Positions 1 to 13,189 of a DNA stretch of 64,000 bases are shown one piece after another. Every line of letters starts with the position of its first letter. Position 1 is the first letter of the stretch. This stretch comes from Vitrella brassicaformis. Its lineage: Eukaryota; Sar; Vitrellaceae. The position numbers and the translations under genes are program-made. The notes beneath the pieces are model-generated. The model saw only the letters and a list, made by a program, of their open reading frames with translations. It searched no databases and was not told where the DNA came from. The stretch is taken from positions 1 through 64,000 of the forward strand of contig CDMY01000277.1 in NCBI GenBank assembly GCA_001179505.1. Direction: 5' to 3'.

Positions 1-534
1 GAGTGTGTGTGTCCCTGTCTGTCAATCATGAAGAAGAACGGGAGGCGGAACCTGGAAGCTGGGATCTCTGATGGACGTGGGGATGATAAGATGTCCCACG
101 GGCAAGTTGTGGCCACACACCTGCATACACACACACACAGGGACACACACTCACACACACGCACTGGCAGCTGTTTGTTTGACTTTTTTTTTGCTATATT
201 CGCCGCTTTTGCTCTGCAGTCTCCCACTCTTCCCACTCTTCTCAATCAAGAGAAACGAAGAGAAATGTATGAGAGACAGAAGAGACAGAAGAGACGGAAG
301 GGACGGAAGGGACATTGGCAAACAAAGCCTTTTTGAGGGAACTGGAAAGAAACCAGACAAAAGTTGACCCTACACGGGCATTGGGTATTTCTTAATGCAT
401 TGTCCCGAATGTATGACAGCCACTCACTTCAAAATTACACAGCGCTGACAGCGCTCCTCTAAATTACCTCAGATTCCCATCCCCGCCCCCCGCTTAGAAG
501 AGTCTTGCCATCCTGTGAAGTCAACCGATGCAGT
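1..534. other. Intergenic, low-complexity sequence
   Basis: No convincing gene. The stretch holds a CA/ACAC-rich run near 120-165, a T-run near 184-192 and purine-rich GAAGAGACAGAAG-type repeats near 255-315. It lies downstream of the minus-strand membrane-protein gene and probably contains its 3' UTR. The short ORFs here are low-complexity and resemble nothing. Confidence 0.5.
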
Positions 535-2778
535 TTAGTCTATATAATGGGTCGAGTGATACATACAGAAGTCCCGTGTTTTCTCTATATGTCCGTATCT
601 GCTCTCGTCCACAGCACTCAAAAAATACAGCACAAAGTATGGCCCTCCACGGAAGATACATACGCCGCCGCCGATCGCCAGTCCGAGTACATACATTCTC
701 ATAAATCCGGGCTCTGCCATGCTTCTCAGGAGAGGCAAGTTGGCGGACCGGACCAGCCAAACGAATAGTACGCCCTCGAAGACCAGCTCGATAAGCGCCA
801 TGATCAGTAGACCGGCCACTCGTTCAAGCAGCTGCGGAAGTGATGGAGACACCACCTGGTCGAGAGTGATGAAAGATGCGTTGGTGAGAATGAGCACCGT
901 TAGTTCCGCCAAGCCGTAAGCGTGCATCTGCTGCATTCATCGTCCATCGACGGAAACCAGCCAGAACAGGGGGGAGACGTGGGATTTGAAGGTATGAAGA
1001 AAATTCACTTGCTCCTCCCTTACGTCGCTGAGCCTCCTGAGAAATATTGGGTGAAGCTTGAACTGGACAACTCGTGTGGGGACATCGAGAAACGAGCTCA
1101 GGGAGCTCAGCGATTGGTGGCTGAAAAGAGTGCTGACGCTTGTGCGACTTCTCGTGTAGAAGCTCATTACAGTAGTGGACAGACGGCTGAGCAGTTTGGC
1201 CGGCGGATGCTTGATGACATTCGGTCTTTCTGTGTTGTCGGTGTCTTCGCCAGTAACGGTATCGGGCGTCTCGTTTGAGTGCTGATGCTGAATTCTCCTG
1301 CGTGCTTTGTCTGAGGAGAGGTATTGTACATGGCATTGCATCAAAGCTCTCTTAGCCATGCCGCCAACAACCATCACTGCACACGTAGACAGAGAAAGAC
1401 AAAAGGCGTGAATACGGCAATATGGTCGCATATAAGTCTCATGTGTGCACACTATATACTAACAATATGGGATCGCCAAGTCGGTCAACAAGTCGAACGA
1501 GGCCAGCATAAGCGAAGTCAAAATCTGAAAAGAGACATGGATGCCGAAAAGCAGAGGAATCTCACTTAATCACAGGCAGTCTTCAGCTTGCTTCTTCTGA
1601 CCCGAGCAGACAAATGTTGCATCTCAGCCTGCATCATTCTTGGGTAGACGGCGAAAGCTACCGCCGGATAAGAAATTGCTGGACCCGTCTGCGGTGCAGG
1701 ACCGTCGCGTACTGAACGGACTAGCGCTGTCACTGACAGATGGACAAATTGAAAGCATACGACAACACGACGAGGGGGAGCTGAGGAAGGGCTCTTACGG
1801 AGAGCAAGAAGAGGGGACATTGTGAGCAGCCAAGTGATGACGGCAATGCTTTCTTCTTGGCGACCTCCCGCGACTTCTTTGATAAGAGGTAAGAAGAAGG
1901 ATCGTGCTGAAATCGAAAGGGTCATCAATATGAGAACCACCAGCCCCATTTGTAAGACATAAAGCCGCTTTCTTATGACTGTCCTCGATGTCTGAGCCAC
2001 TTGGCGGAAGACCCTACATGGAGCACACAGGAGAATATCTAGCTGCCACTTTGTGATTGTCCTTTATCTGTTCCCTTCCTTACATCACTGGCACTACAAT
2101 CGCCACTACAAAGTTGAAACAGACCGCAATAATGCGGTAAGGCCGCAAGTCCTCCGCATGAAACAACACCACCGCGCCGACTTGTACGATTGCAGTGGGA
2201 GTCAAGAAGGGCCACGTTGTCCTCAAGCGATGGAGGGCCCCACGAAAGCTGCCTTCGGCCATAAGCAGCAGGATGGCGGCAAAGCATAGGAAAACGACAG
2301 TCTGACGAGCAGCATCAAGCAAAATCCACCGTCCTTTTCCACATGCCCAGAAGTACCCGACCCAAACCTGAGACCAGATGAAGGCGATGGTTGCCGCAGC
2401 GGCCATTTGGAAGACGAGCACCTTTGCCGTCCGCCTCACTGTCTTCCAAAAGGGCTCCGGGGTGAACACAGCACCAACAAAAGAACCACCCTCATAGCGC
2501 AAGCGAGTCTCGAACTCCTGAAAGGAGGCTGCAGGTCCCGCGCATAGTCGAAACTCAGCCACCATGGCCGCCAACTCGCGCTCCTCCCTCCGCAATGGTT
2601 GTCCATCTTCTTCTCCGGCCTCATTGTCCCCAGCCCCCTTCTCTGAACAGGTCTCAACAGCAGCAGTTGCGCCCGTGCTCTCGTCACTGAGCTTCGTGAC
2701 ATGATGCTCCTGCGGGGCGGTGTCTTCTGTATCAACGATGACTGCCCCAATGGTGGATTCTTTGCCTTCCTCCATCAT
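535..2778 (-). CDS. Polytopic membrane protein, unknown family, multi-exon
   Basis: I do not recognise the family. The first exon starts at 2778 (MMEEGKES) with an acidic N-terminal cytosolic-like region of about 110 residues. At least three hydrophobic helices follow (around KVLVFQMAAAATIAFIW, RQTVVFLCFAAILLLM and IIAVCFNFVVAIVV). The exon probably ends at a GTAAGG donor near 2093. The second exon (about 2012-1797) joins in phase and adds a helix around GLVVLILMTLSI. A short exon near 1510-1450 encodes another helix (ILTSLMLASFDLLTDL). A further exon lies at about 1378-1020, and an in-phase intron of about 80 nt (GTGAAT...GCAG) leads into the last exon, which starts at MHAYGLAELT and ends at the stop at 535 with three or more helices. 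Splicing between 1800 and 1380 is uncertain, and the 3' half could be a separate gene. A transporter or channel-like role cannot be told from sequence. Confidence 0.5.
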
Positions 2779-2970
2779 TGGTGACCTTCTGAATCAGTTG
2801 ATTTCTTTTCGCGGGGGGGAAAGGGGGCCAGATCTGCCTCCAGAGTCCGTCTCCAACGGCATTTCAAGCAGACGGTTGCTAAGGGCTGGATGAAACTTCA
2901 TGAAAGGGATATCGGTACGTCAGGCTGCGATGACCAACGAGTGCAAACAGCTACTCAACCGTCACCCGCG

Positions 2971-3198
2971 GGCCATACAGGCCAGACACCAGCCCCGCTC
3001 CGGGGCTGTGAGGTGGCTGGCTGGATCTGGGTTGAATGTGTATGTCCATGTTGCATGTCTCACACTTGTTTGTAGTGTGCGACATGTTTTCGCAGTCAGC
3101 GAACGTTGTCCTTTGTTTCTGCATGTATTGTTTCCCTTCGCTTGCTTGATACGGACTGATGCTTAGACGAACTTCGTCGCCCGTTTCATGTATCTGCT
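2971..3198 (+). repeat. Dispersed inverted repeat, copy 1
   Basis: This block of about 228 bp recurs in reverse complement at 12799-13024. Matching parts include the GGCCATACAGGCC start, a GC-rich palindrome (AGCCCCGCTCCGGGGCT) and the stretch from TGTGTATGTCCATGTTGCATG to TGATACGGACTGATGCTTAG. Similarity falls off in the last 35 bp or so. There are no coding features. It sits upstream of the polytopic membrane gene and downstream of the protease gene. It could be a MITE-like non-autonomous element or a shared structured element. Confidence 0.75.
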
Positions 3199-3290
3199 TC
3201 TTCGTTAAGTCTGGGCAACGTATATCGGACTATAATGCTCAGCATGAAACCTCCGATAGATCTGCACAGGCCAGCAGTACAACAACAGAG

Positions 3291-4989
3291 TCACTGTCCT
3301 ACGAGGCACTCAATATACGCCGCCACACTCACGTCCTCCTCGCTGCACACACATGCATCCCCTCCCGGCCGCTGCGGCGCTATGCCACGCTTGTTGATGT
3401 CATTCCCGTCAGGCGTCTTGTACTTTCCCACTGTAACTCTCAGCGCACTCCCGTCCTCCAACTTGACCAGACTTTGGATCAAAGCCTTGCCGTACGTCTT
3501 CTCGCCAATCGCAGACGCCCTCCCGTTCTCCAGCAAAGCCGCAGCCAGCACCTCCGCAGCCGAAGCCGTGTTCTTGTCTACAAGCAGGGCGACCGATGAC
3601 GGCTCCCTCGCGTATCTGCCGTCATCTGTAGTGCGGTACACTTCAATGATGCGCCCATCTCGTCCCTCCACAGACGTAATGAGAGCGTCCCCGGGCAGCA
3701 GCAGCCGCGCCACAGCAGCACCCGACTCAAAGTTGCCACCAAGATTGCGCCGCAAGTCCAATACAAGCACGTCAGGAAGCGGCCGGTAGCCATCGAGAAG
3801 CGCCGCCAACTCTTCCGCGGCGTCCTTGCTGAGCCGATTGATGCGAATAATGGCTGTCGGCCGTCCATCGACAAGGGGAAACCGTCTGTCTGAAGGAGAG
3901 ATGGCGCGCACAGACGCGTTGGTCGACTGGCCGCTTAGTCGTTGAAGCACCACCTGTCTGGCCGCCCCGTCTCGACCGCTGATGACTCCCACAGTGACGG
4001 ACGTCCCAACGTCGCCCGCCAGAGCCATCTGGAGGGCCTCTGCATCGAGGCCTGACGTAGCCGCGCCATCCACCGAGACAATCCTGTCGCCTTTCTCTAG
4101 ATCTTGAAGTGCTGCAGGCGACGCTGCTCGCACACTCTCGATCACAGGGAAGCCGCGCTGCAAGTCAACAGTCACCCGGATGCCGGTGTCACCATTGCCC
4201 ACTTTGTACGCCGATAGAAGACGGGAATACTGCAGTCACAGACAGCGATACACTCGCCTCTGGGGTGGTGACAAAACCAACCTCTCGTCGGCCACTCACC
4301 TGCTTCGGTGAGAGGAACTGAGTGAATGGATCGTTGAGGCTGCTGATCATCTCCCGAATCGCCTCGTGTGTCTGCTCACGGCTTGTCAGCGGCCGCTTGA
4401 GCACCTCTTCACGCACCTCTTTCCACTTGCGGGAAGAGAACGAGCCGGATGGGTCCACAAACGCCCGGTTGATGACACCCCATGCCTCATTGATAAGCCG
4501 TTTCTCCTCAGCTGACGATACGCCGTCGTCGTCCAGCCGCAGCGAGAGCAGTAAACTGTCCCTAGGCAGGAACACCGGCTGATGTCGTGACGACAGTAAG
4601 CTCACCGTATGTTCGCGGGCTGCAGCTGCATTTTCAGGGCCGATGACGCTGGCATTAGACGCGAGAGGGATGAGTCCCATAATGCTGAGAAGCGCTGCAG
4701 CGATGAATCCACACAAGCCACTCGTTTCGCTCCAAAGATTGTTGGACTCATCGCTTCGTCCATGCTCCACCCGTGCTGTCAACGTCGTGCAGTGACGCCA
4801 GCGCCTGGCGAGAGGAACAGGAAGATTGCTGGCGTTCATCCTGACACGATGTGAGCCGCCGATGTTGCATAAGAGGAAAGCGCTGTTGGCTGACGAGATG
4901 GGGACCGTTGCGAGCATCGCGATGCGATGCCGTGGGCACGAGAGCAGATGATGTTGATTGGAGGAAAGTTGGCCGGATTGCGAGCTCAT
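3291..4989 (-). CDS. ctpA: Carboxyl-terminal processing protease (S41, CtpA/D1P-like)
   Basis: Serine/lysine endoprotease that in plants and algae removes the C-terminal extension of photosystem II D1 in the thylakoid lumen. There are two exons: 4989-4300 and 4229-3291, with a 70-nt phase-0 GTGAGT...CAG intron. Joined, they give 542 residues. Visible in order: an N-terminal leader; a hydrophobic stretch at about residues 92-117 ending ASNASV, like a lumen-targeting signal with an AxA cleavage site; the S41 N-terminal helical region (SSLNDPFTQFLSP, about 210-228); a PDZ domain (about 240-330); and the protease core. The catalytic Ser is about residue 453 in NTASAAEVLA, and the catalytic Lys about 478 in EKTYGKALIQ. 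An internal Met at residue 25 (position 4917) starts a better signal-peptide-like stretch (MLATVPISSANSAFLL), as expected for a complex plastid, and may be the true start. The stop is at 3291. Confidence 0.93.
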
Positions 4990-5384
4990 CTTTGAATTGG
5001 ATCAGACAGAACGTTGATCAGTGCATACATGCAAATTCAGCAGTGGTAAGAGCTCCAACAGTCTGTAAGTGATGGATATGCACACAACTTACACACAAAA
5101 ACGCCGTAAGTGATCTGCCAGCATGTCCGTCCGCTAAGAATGAGTGACCGGATGGTGTGGGTGTTGGGTGAGTAGGTCAGCCAGACAATTCAAGCAACGC
5201 CACAAATAAGAGAAAAGGACCAAACACCTATGCACTCATACACACACTCATACACCAGTGGACCGATATCTGCCTGTCTGCCCATGTCTCCACGACTCAC
5301 TGTCTCTGTCTACAGTTCACGTCTGTCCCATCCCTCCATCTGAACCGTCCCGCCCTCCCTCCCTCCCCCCCCGTCCCTACCTAC
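4990..5384. other. Intergenic region upstream of ctpA
   Basis: It contains the 5' flank of the minus-strand protease and the 3' flank of the PAN-domain gene. A strongly pyrimidine-rich run of C, T and CCCT repeats lies at about 5258-5390. No ORF here looks real. Confidence 0.4.
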
Positions 5385-7317
5385 CTATATCAGATCTCGC
5401 CTGTCCTGCCCCACGCGCATCTCATACTCGCTGCCTTCGTTGCTGCCGTCGTGCTCGTCAATGCCGCAGCACGTGTTGACCGCAGACAATATCGCCTTGT
5501 TCGTCTGCCGCACTCGCGGAGGCGTCTGGTCGCCTGGTATTGGGGCAGGCTGAGCGGGGGGCAGCCGGGCGACTGACGCGGCCTGCTGCTGTGTCTGTGT
5601 CGGTGTCTGTGTGAGGGGGTAAGGAATGGTGGCGGAGGGTTGTGGCTGTGAGGGCTCCGGGGATGGCTCGGGGATCGTGTCTGTGGAGTTGCTAGACTCG
5701 CCGAGAGAGGGGACCGAACCGTTGATGCTGCTCTGGTCAGTCGGCAGGCCGGTGGGCTCCGACCGCACCGATGGCACGTCGGTCGTGTCGTCATCGTCTC
5801 TGCATCAATGGAGAGACACACACAATATGGGGGCCTGCGACCTATGTCGCTGTGGTTCGTCGTGTCAGTCTGTCTGTCGGTGCCGGTGCGCACTTGTCGT
5901 CGTCTTCGTCGACCCATCCTGCCAGACGGTCCTCAGGAATCGGCCACAGGGGGGACCGCCCGCGGATACTGCACACATGACACGGGTGCATAGGTGTGCA
6001 GTGCGTGTGTATCTGTGTGCCATGGCGGACCCTTTGAGTTTGAGCACTCCCCTCTGTCTGTGTGGCACATAGGACTTGGACGGCGGATAGCCGCCGGCCA
6101 GACCACGCTTGCCTGCATCCATGCGCCCAGTGAGACGGAATCATTGTTGTGTCGTCTGTGTTGTTGTGTGAGTGAGTGTGGCCGCACCTCTCTGTCTGGC
6201 CACCCTCCTCGCAGAGTTGGCAAATGCAGGCGCATGGGCGCCGTGGATACCAAGACCTGCATGCGCCACACACACAGACCCAGACGACGTCCCATTCGTT
6301 GTCATCCATCCACAGACGCGGCCGTACCTCTGCTGCCATACTGCACAGTAGGGGGCACATTGAAGGTCTGTGCGCTGCCGTTGGCCCGCTGCAATGTGTC
6401 GCCCGTCTCGAGGCCGTTTGCTGGCGATGGGGGCGGGTTGGACTGGTGCTGCTCCCTCTTCCGACACAGACACGGACACACGTGGTCCAGACCTGCACAC
6501 GTCCACAGGTGAATGGCCATGTGAGTGTTGTCAGTTCGTTGGCGGTGTCTGTGTGTGTACCTTCTCCCATTTTGATAAACCAGCAGGACGAGAGGCATCG
6601 TTTCCTGACCTCCCGCATGCGGATGGGCCGACCGCTGCCGCTCTTCATCGAGTGCAGCAGCCAGATTAGAGACACCACCACCTGCACCGCACCGCAACCC
6701 ACACACGCATCAATGTGTCACACACTCGTACACACAGGGTCCGTGTGTGCATGACATGGCATGACGGTACGGACCAGGCAGGGAATGAGGACGCCCAGGG
6801 TGATGAAGAGAGCCCGTTTCAGCTTCGATCGATCATCACCTTGGTCGCCAGACACCGCACCTGAACGCGTCGACACACGAGCACCATGTATGTGTACGCG
6901 CGTGTCAACGCAACAGTGCCACCTACCTTCTTGCTGCTTGTCTTTTCTTGGCTCCAGGAATCCTCCTTCTCCCGGGGGAACAGGAGGGAGCAGTGTGTCC
7001 AGATCAGTCGTGTTGGTGCCTGCCATGGTCGACATGCACACATTTCACACACATGTTGTTGCGCGTGAACGGGTCCGTTACCTAGTACGCTGGCCTCGTC
7101 TTCGCCAGAGTCGTCGCGTGGGCTGGTGGTGGCGTTAATTGGGTTCCATTTGCCTGACACACGTGCACACATGTGTGGACACGTGTGGAAATGCGGGAAC
7201 ATGCCCCCTTTCTCTGCTCACCAAATACGAATTGTGGGCCTTCGCCCGGCTTTGGGCAGGGAATAGGGCCTGCCACACGCACAGTAAAGATGCATACGTA
7301 TTCACATGCTCGCGCTC

Positions 7318-7351
<34 letters not shown>

Positions 7352-8819
7352 ATGTGTGCGAAGCCATACCCGTAGTGACGTTATGTGGCATTGGGGACCT
7401 GACGGTGTACTCCATCTTGAGCCAACACAAACCGCCGCGGACATCAGACCTGACGACACCCACCCACACACGCACACACAACAAACAGTCACGTATGGGA
7501 TGTGCTGTGCAGCTGGCCGTGGATGTGTGGGCATGTCTGCCCACCACAGGAATTGTGAGCATCCCTGCGTCAGTCGACAGAGGTCGAAACACAAGGGCGC
7601 ACTCTTGTGCGCGTTCGGGGGGTCTGTGAACGGACACAAGAATCGAGCCGACATATGTGTACACACAGTTGTTGCGTCCGTACCAGCGATCCACCATCCA
7701 GGCGGCCCGATCACAGGCCCGATATAGTCATGGTACTGCTCGAAACACACTGCATGACACAGAGACATGGGGACATGTATACACCCGTGAGTCTCATGTG
7801 TCGCCTTACGTGCCACACACTGCTTCTCGTGACAGAAGCTGAAGACGGTGGTGTTGTCGCCATCGTCGCATAGGGCGCCCTCTGTCTCCTCCTGTATACA
7901 GAGCCACATGTATACATGTACATGTGCATATGTACACCCGTGTGTAGACGCTTGCGTACATATTAGTGTATTAGTGTACATGTAAATGTATACGTACGGT
8001 GCATTCGGTAGCCATCCCTCCGTACGTGTCGGTGACAATCAACGGAGAGTGGTTAATGAGGCCGCTGCTGCTGCTGGTGCCCGGCAATTCACTCGTGCAC
8101 TCGCGAGGGCCCGACACATACCTACGTGTGACGTGAGTACGCGATAGGTGATCGATCACGGCAAGGGCCTACCTGAGGTCTCTCTGTTGTCCTTCAGGCA
8201 GGTCAGCGGCCCATGTGACTCGCCTGCCCTTGTCGCTCTTCTTGAGCCGGCAGTCACCAGGCACAAATACGTACGACGAAGCTGACGGGTTGCCGGCCTG
8301 CACACAGCATGTGTCCACCATGCCATGGGTGAATCCGTACAGACATCCGTCCACCCCACATGAGTGTACCCCTGCTGCCGGGTCTTGCTGGCCCTCCACA
8401 TACGTAAAGTACTGGCAGTCACCTCCATTCTCGCGGTTGATCTGAACAGGGGAAAGCATACACGACAATGTCTTTAAAGACACTGTCAGCCACAAACACC
8501 CACACACACGCCGTGTGTGCGTCTGAACCTACACGCACCTGACACATGGCCTGGCACTGGGCAGCGCTGCTCGCATTCGAAAGGCGACCACCTTCCTGCA
8601 AGCAGCCATGGTCAGTCACACATGCACACAGTGACACAGCCGCCATCACACGCACAGGGCGCTCATACTATCATTTCAGCCCACCTGAAGCACATCAAAG
8701 CCGGCATAGTCCACCCCCTCCTCGTAACAGCCCCCTTGAGCCAGACACAAGCATGGCAACAGCAACACAGATACCACGGTCGCTCTCAGCAATACCGCCC
8801 CCGTCCGTTGCCGCTCCAT
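5385..8819 (-). CDS. Secreted PAN/Apple-domain single-pass membrane protein
   Basis: Multi-exon surface protein. Exon 1 starts at 8819 with a signal peptide (MERQRTGAVLLRATVVS..., hydrophobic to CLCLA) and runs straight into a Cys-rich ectodomain (GGCYEEGVDYAGF). The next exons give EGGRLSNASSAAQCQAMCQ and a segment with DCQYFTYVEG, GVDGCLYGF and CRLKKSD: one PAN/Apple-like domain. A second PAN-like unit spans exons at about 7620-7375 (LCFDLCRLTQGCSQFLWW, then GGLCWLK). Further short exons follow at about 7300-7215, 7150-7085 and 7020-6930 (Pro/acidic linker). A TM helix is then encoded across two exons at about 6830-6770 and 6685-6650 (LFITLGVLIPCL joined to VVVSLIWLL). A basic and then Pro/Ser/Gln-rich cytosolic tail ends at the stop at 5385. 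Most junctions are phase-consistent, but the one near 7490-7450 is not resolved. PAN domains bind protein or carbohydrate; in apicomplexans they occur on adhesins. The ligand is unknown. Confidence 0.75.
7320..7349. repeat. (GT)n microsatellite in intron
   Basis: A run of about 30 bp of alternating GT on the + strand, read as CA on the coding strand of the PAN gene. It lies in the intron between the second PAN unit and the next exon. In most minus-strand introns of this window the CA runs lie on the + strand, so this one is reversed. Confidence 0.85.
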
Positions 8820-9288
8820 CTGTGTCCGGGGGAAATCGCAGTCATGAACCACTCTATATACTCCCAGTTCTACCTTTACAGTGCGTACACTGTCAGGCCG
8901 TTAAGCTCGCCATTGTCTACCATCAGTGGGTGTTTGTGGCTGTCTTTTCTTTTGTGTGACCATTGTCAACACACGTGCAGTCCTCACAGGGGGTGGTTTG
9001 CAATGAGTTATTGGTTTATGTTGCCTTCTCTTGAGATGCGTTTCACGATTTCCCAACCAAAGGCGACGCCGAGAACCGCGAAGCTTTGACAGCGCCGCCA
9101 CCCTGACCGAGCAGCAGCGATGGTGTGGATCGGAGGGTTTCTCGGACGACCGGGGGCAAGCAAGAGCGCGCCCCTCAGAGTGGGAGCTGTCGCTCTCGCA
9201 GCCTGTAAGCAAACACCAGCCGAACACGCCCAGAGGGGAGGGAGGGAGGAAGGGTGTGTTCGCGTCGGGCAGAGGTGCTTTGCGTTTC
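8820..9288. promoter_or_regulatory. Divergent promoter region, PAN gene / MDH gene
   Basis: This interval separates the minus-strand PAN-domain gene (start 8819) from the plus-strand malate dehydrogenase, whose first coding exon is near 9289 or earlier (9031 is an upstream in-frame ATG). It must hold both promoters. I see no TATA-like box or other element I can name. Confidence 0.35.
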
Positions 9289-11864
<2,576 letters not shown>

Positions 11865-12798
11865 ACACACACCAGCCCACTCCAACTAGATGGCCTGGAG
11901 GGAGGGAGGGTGAATGAGTGAGTGAGAGATCCATATTGTTCGTATCTTCCTAGCTATCGTATGTGTGTGTGTGAGCGTTACGAGAGTTGTCAGCGAACCA
12001 GCGGAGTCGATGCAGCATGTGTACGCACCTCACGAGCGGACGTATACATAAGACGCAGAGTACAGCGACCGAACACTCACTCATTCACTTGCATGCGACA
12101 GACAGTGTTTAGTCAGTAGACAGACAGACAGACCGATGGATGGATGCAGTTGCTGGGGAGGGACGTTTAAGCACGAATCGAAGCGAGAGACAGCGCGAGC
12201 GAGCGAACGAGAAAGGGACACCCACGTGTCTCACGAGTGGGTGGGTTTGGTATGTATGCTGTTTGAGTGTATGTGTGTATGACAACCGAACTTTTCTCCC
12301 TGCTGGTCTGCGCGGTGTGTTGCTCTGTCGGTCCTGGATGTCCGTGTGCTCACAGATATGTACCGTGAGCACACGGCACTCCAGAATCGGAAGCAAAACA
12401 CACCACAGCAGACAGCAAGGGGCAGCCGACCAGTGAGAAGACTGAGTTTAGAGAGACGCCAATGCGGTCTTTTTCCATAATCGGGTTTGACTGACACCAC
12501 ACGTAGACCGACCGACCGACTGACTGACCGACACACATGCATGTGTCTCAGTGTCTGCCTGTTCGTCCCTGCCTACCTGCCTGTGTGTCTCTCTATGTCC
12601 CTGTCTGTCCTTCTATCTCTCTGGGGGTTTTGCTGTGGTCATGATACGGACGGACGGACAGCGATGGAGAATATGAGCCAATTAACCCAATCATGATGGA
12701 CAGATGACGAGCATGCAGATCTGCGTTTAAAGTCAGACAGAAATCACACACACAAGACACTCACTGGTTTCTTGTTTTTCATCCCCCCGACGTTTCAA
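11865..12798. other. Intergenic region between MDH and phosphoesterase genes
   Basis: No supported gene in about 930 bases. It contains simple repeats (GGGAGGGAGGG, GTGAGTGAGTGAG, GACAGACAGACAG, GACCGACCGACC) and a short inverted repeat near 12340-12375 (TCCGTGTGCTCACAG then GTGAGCACACGG) that could fold into a hairpin. Confidence 0.5.
12340..12376. repeat. Short inverted repeat (hairpin-forming)
   Basis: CCGTGTGCTCAC is followed about 10 bases later by GTGAGCACACGG, a perfect 12-bp stem with a small loop. It lies about 480 bases past the MDH stop. Possible roles include a 3' processing element, but nothing else supports this. Confidence 0.6.
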
Positions 12799-13024
12799 GC
12801 AGATACATGAAAAACACACAAAGTTCATCTAAGCATCAGTCCGTATCAAGCAAGCGAAGGGAAACAATACATGCAGAAACAAAGGACAACGTGCGCTGAC
12901 TGCGAAAACATGTCGCACACTACAAACAAGTGTGAGACATGCAACATGGACATACACATTCAACCCAGATCCAGCCAGCCACCTCACAGCCCCGGAGCGG
13001 GGCTGGTGTCTGGCCTGTATGGCC
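12799..13024 (-). repeat. Dispersed inverted repeat, copy 2
   Basis: Reverse complement of 2971-3198, about 226 bp, with the same GC-rich palindrome (AGCCCCGGAGCGGGGCT). It ends about 165 bases before the start codon of the secreted phosphoesterase. Divergence is greatest at its left end. Both copies lie within a few hundred bases upstream of a gene start and point the same way relative to that gene. Confidence 0.75.
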
Positions 13025-13189
13025 AGCGGCTGACGAAGTCCTCGGAGGTGGTTGGTGTCACTCGTGTCTGTAACCCCGAAGGGATCCTGTCATGTCACCG
13101 CACTCTGCAGGCTAGTACGAAAACTGGGGGCTGCGAGCTTCGTTGCAGTGGCGAGAACGTTTTAAATTTGTTTCCTTTTTTCCACCACC

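Noticed and set aside
6176-6754. Plus-strand ORF of 192 codons
   Set aside because: Overlaps cytosolic-tail and TM exons of the minus-strand PAN gene; Thr/His/Arg-rich from CACACA repeats.
7082-8038. Single 318-codon minus-strand ORF as an intact exon
   Set aside because: It reads through several introns with (CA)n tracts; only short parts of it match the PAN gene.
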